Shown one piece after another: positions 24,950 to 37,500 of a stretch of 64,000 nucleotides of DNA. Made by a program: the position numbers and the translations under genes. The stretch is from Chamaecrista fasciculata (taxonomy: Eukaryota > Streptophyta > Magnoliopsida > Fabales > Fabaceae): NCBI GenBank assembly GCA_003254925.1, contig QANZ01013659.1, positions 1 to 64,000 on the forward strand. The letters are read 5' to 3'. The notes under the pieces were generated by a model. It saw only the letters and a program-made list of their open reading frames with translations, was not told the origin of the DNA and made no database searches. Positions within the stretch are counted from its first letter, which is position 1. Every line of letters starts with the position of its first letter.

Positions 24950-27945
24950 GTAGCCCTATGTGTTCCACTTGCATTATTCAGCCGGAGTCTATCTTACATG
25001 TTCTCAGAGATTGTAGACATGTTATGGATGTTTGGCAAAGTATTTTACCTCTGAATCTGAGATTTGATTTCTACACCATGGATCTTAAAGATTGGTTGAT
25101 TACCAACTTGCCTAGTAGTGTTGTGGGGAGATGTTGGAGTGTGACCTTTGTTGTCACCTGTTGGTTATTATGGAAATGGAGAAATAAGAGTTTTTTTTTC
25201 TCAAGATGACACTTTCCCTACAAATCCAGAATAAATTATCAACAAGTGGGTTGATTGGATCATTGATGCTAAGGAGTTTCCTCCTAGCGACATTCTGGTG
25301 TATTCAAAGAAAGGGAACCTTCTGATTAAGTGACTGCCGCCGCCGGATGAGTGGGTTAATGTCAACTCTAACGGGGCTGTCCGGAAAGCCTCCGGCTTGG
25401 CCGCCTGTGGTGGTCTTGTGAGAGATTCCGATGGGCTTTGGAGAGGTGGGTTTTCGAGATTCCTTAGTGTTTGTAGTGTGTTGGTGTTGGGAATCCAAGG
25501 CGCCAAGGGCAGCGGAAGCAAAAATAAAATTTAAAAATAACGCCTAGGTCCTAAGATTCCCAAACGGATCCGCTAGTAGAATTTAAAACTTTGGTTAGTG
25601 TTATACCTCAGAGTTTCAAAACTTGGTTGTACGGGACGAGTTCCACGGATCCACTCCCAGAGTTCTCCCTCTGCCAGTAATCCACACGAACAGTTTCTTA
25701 GATCACCGAGGTGCTAGCCTCCAAATTCCTTTCTCAAAGGAATTACTGGGACCAATCTACAGACCTCTGAATATCAGGAACTCCTTCTTGATGATTCAGA
25801 CTTTTAGAGGTGGCGCTAGAAGAATCCCCCCACAAGAACTCCTTCTTGCCTATTCTTCTCTCAAACCCTAATTCCTAGAGCAAAGTCGAAATCTTCCTCT
25901 AACTCTTAGGGAAAGTCGACTTTCTCTATGTGTGTGCAAAGGAGTATTTTCTCTCTCTAACTCTTAGGAGGAAAATCAAAACTAGGGTTTCACAAAAGTG
26001 TAGAGGGCAAGTCGACTTGCCCCCTTAAATAGGGAAGAATTTTGGTGATTTTAAAAATACTAAAATAAAGATATTCTGATAATATAATTATTTTAGGTCT
26101 GAATTTATAATTATAATATTACCTTAATATTATAATTTAAATTCAAAATGCAATCTTAGGGAATCAAATTGAGAGATCAAATCTCCCAATGGGACCCACC
26201 TAATATGCGCCTATCCCACCTTCAATTATCCTTGGATTTTAATTAATCAAAAACCTCTAATTTTGATTCACCAAGATAATTAAAAGATCTTCACCAAATC
26301 TTTTGAATTTCAAATCTCCATTTGAATTTCAAATATTATTTGAATTAAATAAAACAATTTTATTTAACCCAAATAATTCCCAAGAGGCGCCACCCTCTCC
26401 TATTTATTAGGAATTTTATAATTCAATAATTTCCTAACTCTTAGGAACATTATCCAGAATTATTTTCCTAATATTTAAATTGCCTATAATTAATCTCATT
26501 AATTATATTCAATTATTAATATTTAAATTTGTCCCACAAATCTAAATATGTCATCTGTAGATTAATTAAGACCAGACCTAATGTCCCAGACATTTCCTCT
26601 GTGTCTTAAATCGTGTCACTCGCGTGACCCACGAATTAACCCTAATTCGTGTCCCACTCGAATGGTGATCAGTTCCTGCTCGTGTGTGACCCAGCAGGCC
26701 CCACGTGAAGTTGGCAGTAGGGCATCCCCATGACCTACAAGTTGTGAGCGGACTCTAGCAAGCCATCACAACTACCCAAAATCCGTGAGTTATCGTTCGG
26801 TAACCGGAAGAACGACTTAACCTCAGTACCTCCGTGTACGTGATCCGTTTGTCCTACGATATCTTGGTCATGGACTAGGCACAGGTATGTCATCCATAAT
26901 CCAAACCTCAACTTTCTCGATTCCTTGAGTAAGTCCCAAATCCCAGCGTGGCCACGCATTTTCCTGGACAGACTCATCGAGGGCGCCAGTTAGATATCTC
27001 TCATCTTAATGAGGGACAAAATCCCATTTTGGCCAATCCACATTCCACTGCAAAGCAATCAACCAGCCCCGTACTCAGCCCGTATAACTACCCTGTTACG
27101 GGCAGCGTTAGACTAAGCCAAAGACTGACAACTGCAACGCTGGAATAGTCATTGACCTCAGGTCAAAGGCATCGCTACAGGCGTACTAGGAGAGACTAGC
27201 TGATGACTAAACCCATGCAGGACTCTCCGGGTCAGTCCAGCAATTCGTAACCACCTTACGTAATTGCACCATGACTCTCGTCCCAGCATCTAGTGCGTGC
27301 ATCTCATGCACCGAGGTCATGCTGGTCTTAGTTCATTTTTGCTCCCACAAAAATAATCGACCAGGGACAATTTTAGATTAATTATCTCATAATTAATCAT
27401 GGACGTTATCATAGTAAACATGCAAATGATATGACAACACATTAATTTATCTTCCATAAATTAATAATATGTTCACAACATATTTATCAAATAAAATGAT
27501 TGGCCCTAGGGCACAATCTCCAACAGTTGGATGCCGAGATCTGGGGCATCTGTGATGGGTTAGAGCTTGCTTGGTCGCTGGGGTTTAGAAGAGTCATCGT
27601 TGAGGCTGATTCGATGTCGGTGGTGAGCATTCTACAGAAAAATGGGACTGCGAGTTGCAACAATGGTGGGAGCTTGAGGAACTTTGTGTCTTCGATGCTA
27701 AACAGAGATTGGAGCGTGCATTTCTGTCATGTTTTGCGAGAAGGCAACCGAGCCGCTGACCATTTGGATGGTTTGGGCTTCAATATGGGCTGTAAGAAGG
27801 AGATTTGGACCAACTCACCGAAGAGTGTGAGACTTGTGCCGTTTGAGGATCGCATGGGCAGGGCGCTGCCTAGGGGTGTGTAGGTTGTTTTGGTGTTTTT
27901 TTTTTGTTGTGGTTGTGAAGCCCCTTTGGTTTACCAAAAAATAAA
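24950..27945 (+). pseudogene. Second LINE ORF2 fragment, split by a solo LTR
   Basis: 24958-25209 encodes zf-RVT sequence (ESILHVLRDCRHVMDVW, WLLWKWRNKS). After a frameshift and an in-frame stop (TGA at 25331), RNase H follows (WVNVNSNGAV, LAACGGLVRDSDGLWRGGFSR). At 25484 the frame is interrupted by a 2,041-bp LTR and resumes at 27531 (DAEIWGICDGLELAW, VEADSMSVV, LREGNRAADHL, RALPRGV, then stop at 27881-27883). Removing the LTR and one copy of GTTGG restores RNase H in register. An A-rich 3' tail is at about 27930-27948. It is related to, but clearly diverged from, the LINE at 20787-22879. Confidence 0.8.
25485..27525 (-). mobile_element. 2,041-bp solo LTR (Angela/BARE-like Copia type)
   Basis: The ends are TGTTGGGAATCC and CTCCAACA. 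The 5-bp duplication GTTGG is present on both sides (25480-25484 and 27526-27530). On the minus strand it begins TGTTGGAGATTGTGCCCTAG, which resembles LTR starts of Angela/BARE-type Copia elements (recalled, not searched). There is no internal coding sequence and only one LTR is present, so it is the product of LTR-LTR recombination. It lies within RNase H of a LINE remnant. Confidence 0.8.
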
Positions 27946-27956
27946 AATAAAAATAA

Positions 27957-29325
27957 TTCACATATCAAACACTCGTAGGTGAAATTTCGTTACCAACTTA
28001 ATGCAACCCAACTTGTATTTACCTTTATTTTTGTCACTTAATTATTATCAGATATAATCAAAATTTCTTTTTTAATATAAGAGTTAAATTTGTTTATAAA
28101 TGTATCAGGTAATAATTCATTTGAGGCCACGAATTTGTTCCTGTAACTTTTTTTTGTCTCGAATTTGGTCATGTATCTTTGCTATAGGTCCCAAATCAGT
28201 CCTATATTTTTTTTATTTCAGTTTTGATCCCATATGTTTTGAAAACCTCCCACCGTTACTCCTCTGTCTATTTTAAATTACAGTTTAGTCCTAAAAACTT
28301 TCAAGTCCCTTTCACTTTAGTCCCTGACTATCAAAATGAAAGTTAAAGAGCATCCATGAAGATTCTCAAACCTTATATCTTGGTCCCTAGTCCATGAATT
28401 CTTCATGAAATGGAATAGAAATGAAAAAACAACACAAATTAAAGCAAATGACAGAGGGACCAAAACTGAAAACGCAGAAAATTTAAAACTCACCGGAAAA
28501 TGCCCCAAACTCGCCGGAAAACGTACAGAAATCGCCGAGAAACTCAAGAACTCATCCAAAACCCTCAATTCTCATTGAAATCTCACTCAAATAATCGCCC
28601 TCAAATGCTTTAAAAAAGAATTTTCGAAAATCAAACTTTTGAGGAGGGAGGTAATAGAAGAAATGTAAGGGATTTCAGAACTTCTCTCTCGAAATTACCA
28701 AATGTAAGGTAATCTTCTATCACCTCCCTCCTCAAAAGTTTGGATTTTCGAAAATTCTTTCTTAAAGCATTTGAAGGCGATTATTTGAGTGAGAATTGGG
28801 GTTTTTGGATGAGTTTTTGAGTTTCTCGGCGATTTCCGTACGTTTTCCGGTGGGTTTTAAATTTTCTGTGTTTTCAGGTATGGTCCCTCTGTCATTTGCT
28901 TTTAATTTGTGTTTTTTTTGCATTTCTATTCCATTTCATGAAGAATTCATGGATTAGGGACCAAGATTTAAGGTTTGAGAATCTTCAAGGATGCTCTTTC
29001 ACTTTCATTTGGTAGTCAAGGACTAAAGTGAAAGGGATTTGAAATTTTCAGGACTAAACTGTAATTTAAAATGGGTTGAGAACTAACAGTGGGAGGTTTT
29101 CAAAACATATGGGACCAAAACTGAAAGTCATACTATTTTTTTTTTTGTTTGGTCTGAATACTAAATATTTTGTTTGAAACAAAATTAAATAGTTTTTGAA
29201 TTTGAAGTTGACTATTTGAATATATATATATATATATATATGAACTTATTAAATGTTTTCATTAATTCTATTTTGTTTCGTAAACAATGACATTATTGCC
29301 AAGTTTTGTTTATATTAATAGAAAA
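27957..29325. repeat. Dispersed repeat, copy 2, split by a foldback element
   Basis: Its ordered similarity to 7718-8420 covers 27957-28125 and about 29155-29325. The middle is the foldback element at 28126-29120, plus a T-rich junction. Copy 1 has no such element at the corresponding place, so that insertion is younger than the duplication of the repeat. Confidence 0.7.
28126..29120. mobile_element. About 1-kb MULE-like foldback element
   Basis: The left arm starts GGCCACGAATTTGTTCC. Long arms (about 480 bp each) are reverse complements around an axis near 28680-28690. The arms share CCCACCGTTA, GAGCATCC, ATGAATTCTTCATG and TTGAGGAGGGAGGT with the element at 49974-51146. The right terminus (GGGACCAAAACTGAAAG) is truncated relative to that copy. 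Confidence 0.75.
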
Positions 29326-29630
29326 TAGGTAAAAGACCTTTCGTGCCCCTAACGTTTATGTGCATTTTCAGTTATGCTTCTAACGTTTCATTTGTGTCAT
29401 TTGTACCCCCAATGTGAAACATTAGTTTCAATTATGCCCCTAACTTTGACTCAATGCTGATGTGTCAATTTTTTTTTACTTATCTGTCAATTTTTTTTTC
29501 TAAATTGAACATGTGATAAGATGACCAGATAAATAAAATATCCATGATTTATTTTTTATCCACCATGGCATTTCGTTATGTGTCAATTTGTTTTTCTGAA
29601 TTGAACATGTGGCAAGATTATTGTTGTGGT

Positions 29631-32479
29631 TGATCAGCCCAAATATTGATATGATATTTGGTCTTCTTTTTACGTGTTTATAATGCTAATATGTTGCAAT
29701 TGGACCAATTAATGTATTAAGGGCTGCACTAAGGTATGACATAATAATATGGATAAAAATAGGTTATTTAGTGTTTATTTATTGTATTTTATAAATAAGT
29801 TCTATTTAATGGGTTTGTCAGTGTTTCAGATATCCAAACAGGGTCTAACCAATGGGAAACGTCTAGAATCAACGAGAGGATCACAAAAAGCACAAAAAGT
29901 TTTGCACCATCATGTTGGGCCGCCGGCCCAAATTAGGACTTCCAGCGGCGCTGACCGCACCCGTCGCTAGGTGGCCAAAAATACTGAAATTAAATGCAGT
30001 ATAGTGGTGCAATCCGAGTCGATCTCTCGAGGAACTCTTGTGCAAAGTTTAAATGCAAACGATACCAAGTTATCACTAATCGAGTGAAAGCGAAGGAAAT
30101 TTGTTCTTTGATTGTTTGCCTATGACCTAAAACAATAATCAAATAAAGCAATAATATTTTTGGGGGTTTTTGATTAAAAGACCGAATTGAAAGACAATAA
30201 CGATGAATTAACGGATTAAGCAAGTTGAGAGAGTACCTGACAGAGCAATTGGATCAAGCAATCATCACTACTAAAGATAAATGGAGCTTCTCACACAAAT
30301 CATCCTAAGGTAGTCACTAATAACTCAATGACCTAGGTTAACAATATTATCATGAAAATACCTTAAACAAGATAAATCATAACAAGAACTGAAAACCTTC
30401 ATTCAATTGATGATAAAGAAGATCAAGAAACATAATCTTTATAACAAATACCATTGTCAAAGCTATATACCTATAATTATAACCAAACTAGCATTCACTC
30501 AAAAGGTTACAATCAAGATATAATTAAAGAAATAAAACCAAGTTCTTAATCAAGAATTAGAATTCACAAATAGTTCTCAGGTCCAACTAGAAATCAAGAA
30601 TAATAAAGTAAAACCCTAATTCTAGTGTGAGAAACACTCCCTAATGGTGAAACCCTAGTTCATGCTTTACTCCAATGCTCCTTCGGGTATGAGTGTTTAG
30701 CCGCTCATGGTTGACAGATGAACAACTTCAGAATTGACTGCCATGATCCCAAGAAAAGCTTCACACGATAAGAATATTGGATCACCGAGATACGGAATAT
30801 GTAAAACTCTCTCTAAGCCAGTGTGTAGCCTCCAAGTGACCTCCAGACCTCTCAAATATGTAAATTTCGGCTCATTCCAAGGAAATCTAGGTCAGAATCA
30901 TCAAAATTGGGCTTGGGCCTGAATAATTATAAGTTATCGCAAACCCGCCGCGGCTATGCACGGCGGCAGTTTCCGCAGCAAGATTTCCAGAGAGACCCGC
31001 CGCGGCCTTGCCCGCGGCGGTTTCCACGACGGTTTTTCCTGCAACTTTGATTCTTCTCGGTTTGGTCCCTGACTCGTCTCCAAGCATCCCTAAGCCTTCC
31101 TTGAAGTATTTCAACATTTTGGACTTCATCAAAACCTATCAAGACCATCGAGAAACTAAGTGAATTCTCAGGATAAAGAGGACTAATCAAATAATAAAGA
31201 TTAAACCCGAGAAAACCACTCAATTACTCACAAAATAGTCCAAATAATCCTCAAACCTCAAGGCATCATATTTCATCATAAAAGGACATAAAGGCATGCA
31301 AATGAATCTCAAATGAATATAAAATGCCCTAAAATGTCACTAAAATATATGATTGAATATGGTCAGATCAGGCGCGGGACTCTGAGAGGAGTATGACGTC
31401 AGCGAATATCTTCAGCGCGGATTTTGCGTTGCGCCGTCACTTTGAGCCAACGGCCCAAATTGGAAATCTCGCGACGCAGGTTATTCCGAAGTTTAAACAT
31501 ATAATTTGGACGACTAGGATTCAAGATACAGAGATAATAATCGAAAAATCGCGGGTTTTGCGTTGCGCCTCCGTGTGGGCCGCTGGCGCAGCTGACGGCC
31601 CAAGTCCAAAATCGCTCCTTGACTTGCGGATCAAGCATATTACTCAGGGCTATAAATAGAGCTCGACGTTTCATTTTCAAATTGCCAATTCCGAGAGCTC
31701 AAAGAGTAGAGAGCACCGTAGAAAATAGAGAAATATTCTTCATCTCAAAGTTTTTGTGGGATCATGGCAATTCAATATGATATTGTTCATCTTTCCACCA
31801 TGAGCAGCTAAACACCTACGCCCGGAGGAGCATTGGAGCAAAGCATGAACTAGGGTCTACATTTAAGGGAGTTTTCTCACACTTGAATTAGGGTTTTACT
31901 TTCTTGTTCTTGATTTCTTGTTAAACCTAAGAACTAGTTATAATTCTTGTTTATTGATTAAGAACTTGGTGTCTTGAAAATAGTTTTTGTTATTAAGATT
32001 TATGATTCTTGATTGTTCTTTTATCATCAATTGAATGAAGGTTTTCAATTCTAGTTATGGATTATCTTGTTTAAGGTCTTTTCATGATTAAATTGTTAAT
32101 CTAGGTCATTAAGTAATTAATGACTACCTTAGGATGATTTGTGTGAGATGCTCCACTTATCGTTAGTATTAATGATTGCTTAATCCAATCGCTCTGTCGG
32201 GTATCTTCTTAATTTGGTTAATTTGTTTATTTATTATTGTTTTCTTTCAATCTAATCCTTTAGTTAAAAATCACTAAATATTTATTGCTTAATTTAATTC
32301 GTGTCTTAGGTATTAGATCAACATTCCAAACGATTCCTTTACCTTTTCCCATTTAGTAAGAATTAAAGTGTTATTCGCTTTTAAACCATATAAGTAAGTT
32401 CCTCGAGAGATTGACTCGGATTGCACCACTACAGTGCATTAATTCCGATATTTTGACCACCTTACGACGGGTTCGGTCA
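29631..32479 (+). mobile_element. Solo LTR (Athila/Tat-type family), interrupted by a second solo LTR
   Basis: The ends are TGATCAGCCC and GTTCGGTCA. GTGGT flanks both sides (29626-29630 and 32480-32484). Copy B of the local duplication keeps the unoccupied site (one GTGGT near 33824-33828), proving insertion after the duplication. The TATA box GCTATAAATAGAG at about 31650 reads on plus. Without the nested LTR its length is about 1,425 bp, matching its relatives. The segment around 31395-31620 is relatively GC-rich. Confidence 0.92.
29952..31370 (-). mobile_element. Nested solo LTR of the same family, opposite orientation
   Basis: It begins TGACCGCACCC and ends GGTCAGATCA, 1,419 bp, with the 5-bp duplication GGCGC on both sides (29947-29951 and 31371-31375). 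It splits the solo LTR at 29631-32479, so it inserted later. It is closely similar to 1205-2561. Confidence 0.92.
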
Positions 32480-32535
32480 GTGGTCCACGTAGGAAATGCC
32501 ATGATGGATAAAAAATAAATCCTAATTATAATAAT

Positions 32536-33132
32536 TGTTGAGAATATGACATATATCACATAATATTATGTGGAGTTATGTGGGGTCCACATGTTGAGAA
32601 TATTATATATTATATTGTGTTAGAGTGTGTGTCAAATAAAAGTCTCACATTGCCTAGGTTATGGATGAGCCAAGGGTATATATATTAATATGTGAAAAAA
32701 TGGGGTAACCAAGTAGAGAAGAAGGAAGGTCTCGCGCACACAAGCATGAGCCTCCGGTGGGCAATCGTAGTTGAAAACTGACGATTCCCCCCCCCCCTGC
32801 GCGCGTACACCAGGGCACCGGTTCTTTTTATAAAATCAGATTTTATATTTTGTGTATTTTTAATCAATCATAAGTGTGTCCAGTGTCTCTCTTCAGCGAC
32901 CTTAATATATATACGCATTGTGTTCTAGGCTTAGGGACTGATCTGACCCAACTCATTGATATTATCTTCTGTTGTTCTGTGGCCTTGTTGTATCAACAAG
33001 AAGAGTTTGTTTAATCCTGGGGAATGCCGCTTTCAATTTACTAAGGGTTGCGGAATAAACTCTTAAGAACAGTGTCCTTGTGACGCGACTCAAACTAAAT
33101 TATATACCACAAATTTGTGTATATCCCCAACA
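32536..33132 (+). mobile_element. 597-bp Copia-type solo LTR
   Basis: The unit begins TGTTGAGAATATG and ends ATCCCCAACA. The flanks are ATAAT (32531-32535) and AAAAT (33133-33137); the empty site in copy B (33856-33885 region) reads AAAAT once, so the left copy mutated. A TATA-like GGGTATATATATTAATATG near 32675 reads on plus. The words TCTCACATTGCCTAGGTTAT are typical of plant Copia LTRs. Only one LTR and no internal sequence are present. Confidence 0.85.
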
Positions 33133-33616
33133 AAAATAACATAAATAACCTAACAACAAATATATCTTAGAAGATATCTTATTTAAATTTAAAAAGATAA
33201 CAAAATATTGGAGCTAAAATGCCACATGTAAACATATTTGTAAATGCCATTTAGCTTTCATATTATATATTTTGTTAGTTTCTTATCAAAAAAATTTAAT
33301 TTAAATTTTAAAGCTACAATAGATATAAGTATAACCAAACTACTTTGGCAAAATCGCATTTCAGAAAGAGATGATTGGCAGTGTCCTTGTTATTTAGGAC
33401 TATGATGCCTATTATTTTTCTTTTATTTATTTTTAGCAAAAGTTCTAATTTCCAAACATAAAATGACTCCATCTAAATTATTATTTTTATACTGATAAAC
33501 TGTAAACAAAAACCAAAAAGAACTAGGAAGATTGTGGGGGTATACAATAGATTTATACTATTTAATTACATTATATATATATATATATATATTTTTTTTT
33601 TTTACAGAGTGCATCA

Positions 33617-33708
33617 TCACTTTGATTTGAAGGGATAGCCCTAATCACTATCTGATGGTACACTGCTGCAAGAGTTGCTCCAATGAAAGGTCCTACCCAG
33701 AAAATCCA
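33617..33708 (-). pseudogene. Duplicated terminal exon of the PIP1 aquaporin, frameshifted at its end
   Basis: This 92-bp copy of the last exon keeps the acceptor site and encodes [19 protein letters not shown] unchanged. One A of GGGAATAG is lost, which shifts the final codons: AIPFKSK-stop becomes [11 protein letters not shown] and continues. It lies 836 bp beyond the normal last exon, inside copy A of the tandem duplication. It could in principle act as an alternative last exon, but the normal exon is nearer and intact. I regard it as a pseudo-exon. Confidence 0.88.
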
Positions 33709-33746
33709 CTGCACCAAAAGAAATTAATTTACTAATAATTTTCCTG

Positions 33747-34580
33747 TTTTTTATTCATCATGGCATTTTCTTATGTGTCAATTTATTTTTCTGAATTGAA
33801 CATGTGATAATTAAGATTACTGTTGTGGTCCACATAGGAAATGTCATGGTGAATAAAAAATAAATCCTAATTATAAAAATAAAATAAATAACCTAACAAC
33901 AAATATCTTAGAAGATATCTTATTCAAATTTAAAAAGATAACAAAATGTTGGAGCTAAAATCCCACATGTCAACATATTTGTAAATGCCATTTAGCTTTC
34001 ATATTATATATTTTGTTAGTTTCTTATCAAAAAATTTAATTTTAATTTTAAAGCTACAATAGATATAAGTATAACCAAACTACTTTGGTAAAATCGCGTT
34101 TCAGAAAGAGATGATTGGCAGTGTCCTTGTTATTTAGGACTATATATGATGCCTATTATTTTTCTTTTATTTATTTTTAGTAAAAGTTCTAATTTCCAAA
34201 CATAAAATGACTCCATCTAAATTATTATTTTTATACTGATAAACTGTAAACAAAAACCAAAAAGAACTAGGATAGATTTATACTATTTAATTACATTAGA
34301 TGAGCAATTTATCCCTGCAATTATAAGTGCAGGGAAGATGTTAAATAGAGATATAACAGAAATTAAATCCACAGTTTCAAACACAACCAGAGTTACGTAT
34401 TTTTGAGGCATTATATATATATATATATATATATTTTTACAGAGTGCATCATCACTTTGATTTGAAGGGAATAGCCCTTATCACTATCTGATGGTACACT
34501 GCTGCAAGAGTTGCTCCAATGAAAGGTCCTACCCAGAAAATCCACTGCACCAAAAGAAATTAATTTATTAATAATTTCCT
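33747..34580. repeat. Tandem duplication, right copy (B), no LTR insertion
   Basis: It runs from TTTTTTATTCATCATGGCAT to ATAATTTCCT and includes the functional last exon and 3' flank of the aquaporin gene. It preserves the empty target sites of two LTR insertions found in copy A. Confidence 0.88.
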
Positions 34581-37500
34581 TTAGTAGAAGTATATATAAG
34601 ACATTCTCCTTTGTAATTGAAAAACTATAAAGTTACAAAGAGACACGTGAATATGTCTTATTAAGGCCAAAACGCACTTTTGGTTTCATAACTTTTGTTC
34701 AAGTCTCAATTTGGTCTCGTAACTTTATTTGTTACATTTTTTATCTCATATCTTTTGTTCAGGTCTCAATTTGGTCTCGTTTTACACTTTTTATCCTATA
34801 TTTTGGGTCAGATTGCAGAATTGCACAAATATCTTTTGGTTAGGTTACAGAATTGATTTCATATGATCTTTGTAAAAGGGTCAACATTGTGGGACTAACG
34901 GTGGAACTTTTTGCAAAGATATGACACCAAATCTACAACAAAAAAATATATGAGACCATATGTGACTAATTCTACACCTCACCAAAAGATATAAGACCAA
35001 AAGTGTAACAGAAAAAGTTACGACACCAAATTGAAACTTAAAGAAAAAAATATAGGACCAAAACTATATTTTGGCCTTTATTTTAAACATGTAACAAGAA
35101 TTGCTTATATTGATTTTAATCTTGAGTTAGTATTACCTACTTAACTCTAAAATACTGAATCCGCTTTTAAAAAGAATTAAATTATTTTTGGGAATTTAAC
35201 ATTTCTGAGATTTTTTTTTAATTCACATACCTAACGTAAAATTAATCTATTTCAGACCTCATAATCTCAAAACTATTTTTTTTATTCACATACCAAACGT
35301 CTCCATAAAAATTGAAAACAAAATATAGTAGAAAGGCTCACATGGTGATCCCAAGCTTGGTCCTTGTCATAGATAATAGCAGCACCAAGGCTTCTAGCTG
35401 GGTTGATACCTGTCCCTGTGACAGGAATTGTAGCCAAGTGCACCAAAAACACAGCAAACCCAATAGGCAATGGTGCCAATATCTACACACATATTCCATC
35501 CAAATTAATTAGTGTAATCAGATTAAACAAATTACCATCCACATATAATAAACATTCTCCACTTTGATATTAAAAGTATGAGAAAATTTACTTTTCAATC
35601 CTTATAATTTATTCTAACTTTATGATTTAATATATAGATACTAGAAATATGCTTTTTAGTCCTTAATTTTCTAACAAACACATTAAACGGTATACTTTAG
35701 TCCCCAAAATAACATTTTGAGGGTTAAATAATTTATGTTTGTGAAAAAATATCAAGAACCAAAATGTATATTTTCAATATTCAGGGACTAAATTATAATT
35801 TTAGAACAAATTTAAGGACTGAACAACATGTTTACTCTAAAAATATATAGGTCAAAATCCCATTTTGATCCTTGGGCTATGAGGTGAATTCTATATTGGT
35901 CCCTAAACTATTTTTGTCTACATTTTGGTCTTCAAAATTTTCCAATTGCTCTATCGTTGGTTACAATCGTGATTTCCTTTGGTTTTTGCTATTATTTCTG
36001 AATTGAACATCTAACTCGGATGATTTTCTTCTCGTATGTATTCTAATAAGTAGTTGGCAAAGAGAGAAAGAGTAATTAAACATAAATTTATCTCCAATTT
36101 AAAACTAAAAAAAAAAATTTTTCTTTCTTTCTTTTTGTCAACTCACTTGTTAGGATACATTCGTGAGAGATAAATAGTCAATCTTAGTTTTTAAAGATAA
36201 CAACAAAAGTTAAATGAAATTACATTTTTTTTTATTGACGGTGGAACAAATAGAAAAGTTTGAGAACCTAAAATGGAAGTCACCCTATAGTTCAGGGACT
36301 AAAATAAAGTTTTGAGCATGCATATATACATATATATAGATATGTGCTTACAGGAACATGAGAGTCTCTAGCATTTCTCTTGGCATCAGTGGCAGAGAAG
36401 ACAGTGTAAACAAGAACAAAAGTGCCCATGATTTCTGCTCCAAGGCCAGTGGTTACAGAGTAAGATGATGTGAGAGTGTTGGCTGCACCACCAAGCCTCT
36501 CATACTGATGTGGTTGGAACCCTTTGACCACAGCAGCACCACATATGGCACCTAAACACTGCATTATTATGTATATCACTGCCCTTGTAATTGACACCTT
36601 CCTTGCTAAAAACATCCCAAATGTCACTGCAGGGTTGATGTGGCCCCCTGCATATTTATCAAAATGTAACAAACTCATTATAGACATATTAATGCAGTGT
36701 TAAGAGTTTCCATTGAAATCAATCTAAGCAGATCAAATTAAATTGAGGTCAAATTCAAATTGATCCTAAATGTATGTTTTTAGGTTCATTTTGGTTCTAA
36801 ATATTTTAAAAATTTTATATTAGTCCTAAATGTTGCTATTTAGTTTCATTTTAGTTACAAACTATTGAATATGATTATATCACTCTCATTTCAAGTTCAA
36901 ATGTAATAAGTCTAGAGTTATGTGTTACTTTTGACGAGTAATTTTTCTATCCAGTTTGAACTATTAACAAATAAGGTCAAATCGAATCTAAAAATGGATC
37001 GTTCGTTTTACAATCAAACAAAGTTAGCTATATTTCTCTCGTCTCAATTCCAAACACGACGAGTTTGGAGCTACAGATTACTCTTAATAAGTTCTTTTTT
37101 GTTCAATTAAAACCATCAGAAAATTAAGTCAAATTGGATTCAAATGTGAGTTTGGGATCATAAAATAAGAAAAATTAGGAAAAATTAGTCTCAAATCCAA
37201 TTTTTATTAAAAGGTCAAATTGTATTTTTGGTCCTATATCTTTTGTTCAATTTGTAGATTTGATCCCGCGTTACACTTTTGATCATATATGTTTGGGTCA
37301 GGTTGCAGAATTGGTCTCATATCTTTTAATTAGGTTGTAGAATTGGTTTCATATCTTTGGGTCAAGTACAAAATTGGTTCTATATTTTTACCGCAGGTGG
37401 GACTGATGATGGAACATTTTACAAAGATATAAGATCAATTCTGTAATATGACCAAAAAATATTAGACTAAAAGTAATACGAGATCAAATTTGTAAATTAA

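Larger units (their letters stand above)
29552..33745. repeat. Tandem duplication, left copy (A), with LTR insertions
   Basis: Sequence from TTTTTTATCCACCATGGCAT to ATAATTTTCCT is repeated at 33747-34580. After removing the LTR insertions (29631-32479 and 32536-33132) copy A is about 0.74 kb. It also lacks about 110 bp present in copy B, between CATTA microhomologies just downstream of the exon. It contains a copy of the aquaporin terminal exon. Confidence 0.88.

Noticed and set aside
31393-31680. Overlapping 88- and 93-codon frames on both strands
   Set aside because: Both are inside the GC-richer U3 of the solo LTR at 29631-32479 and have no domain.
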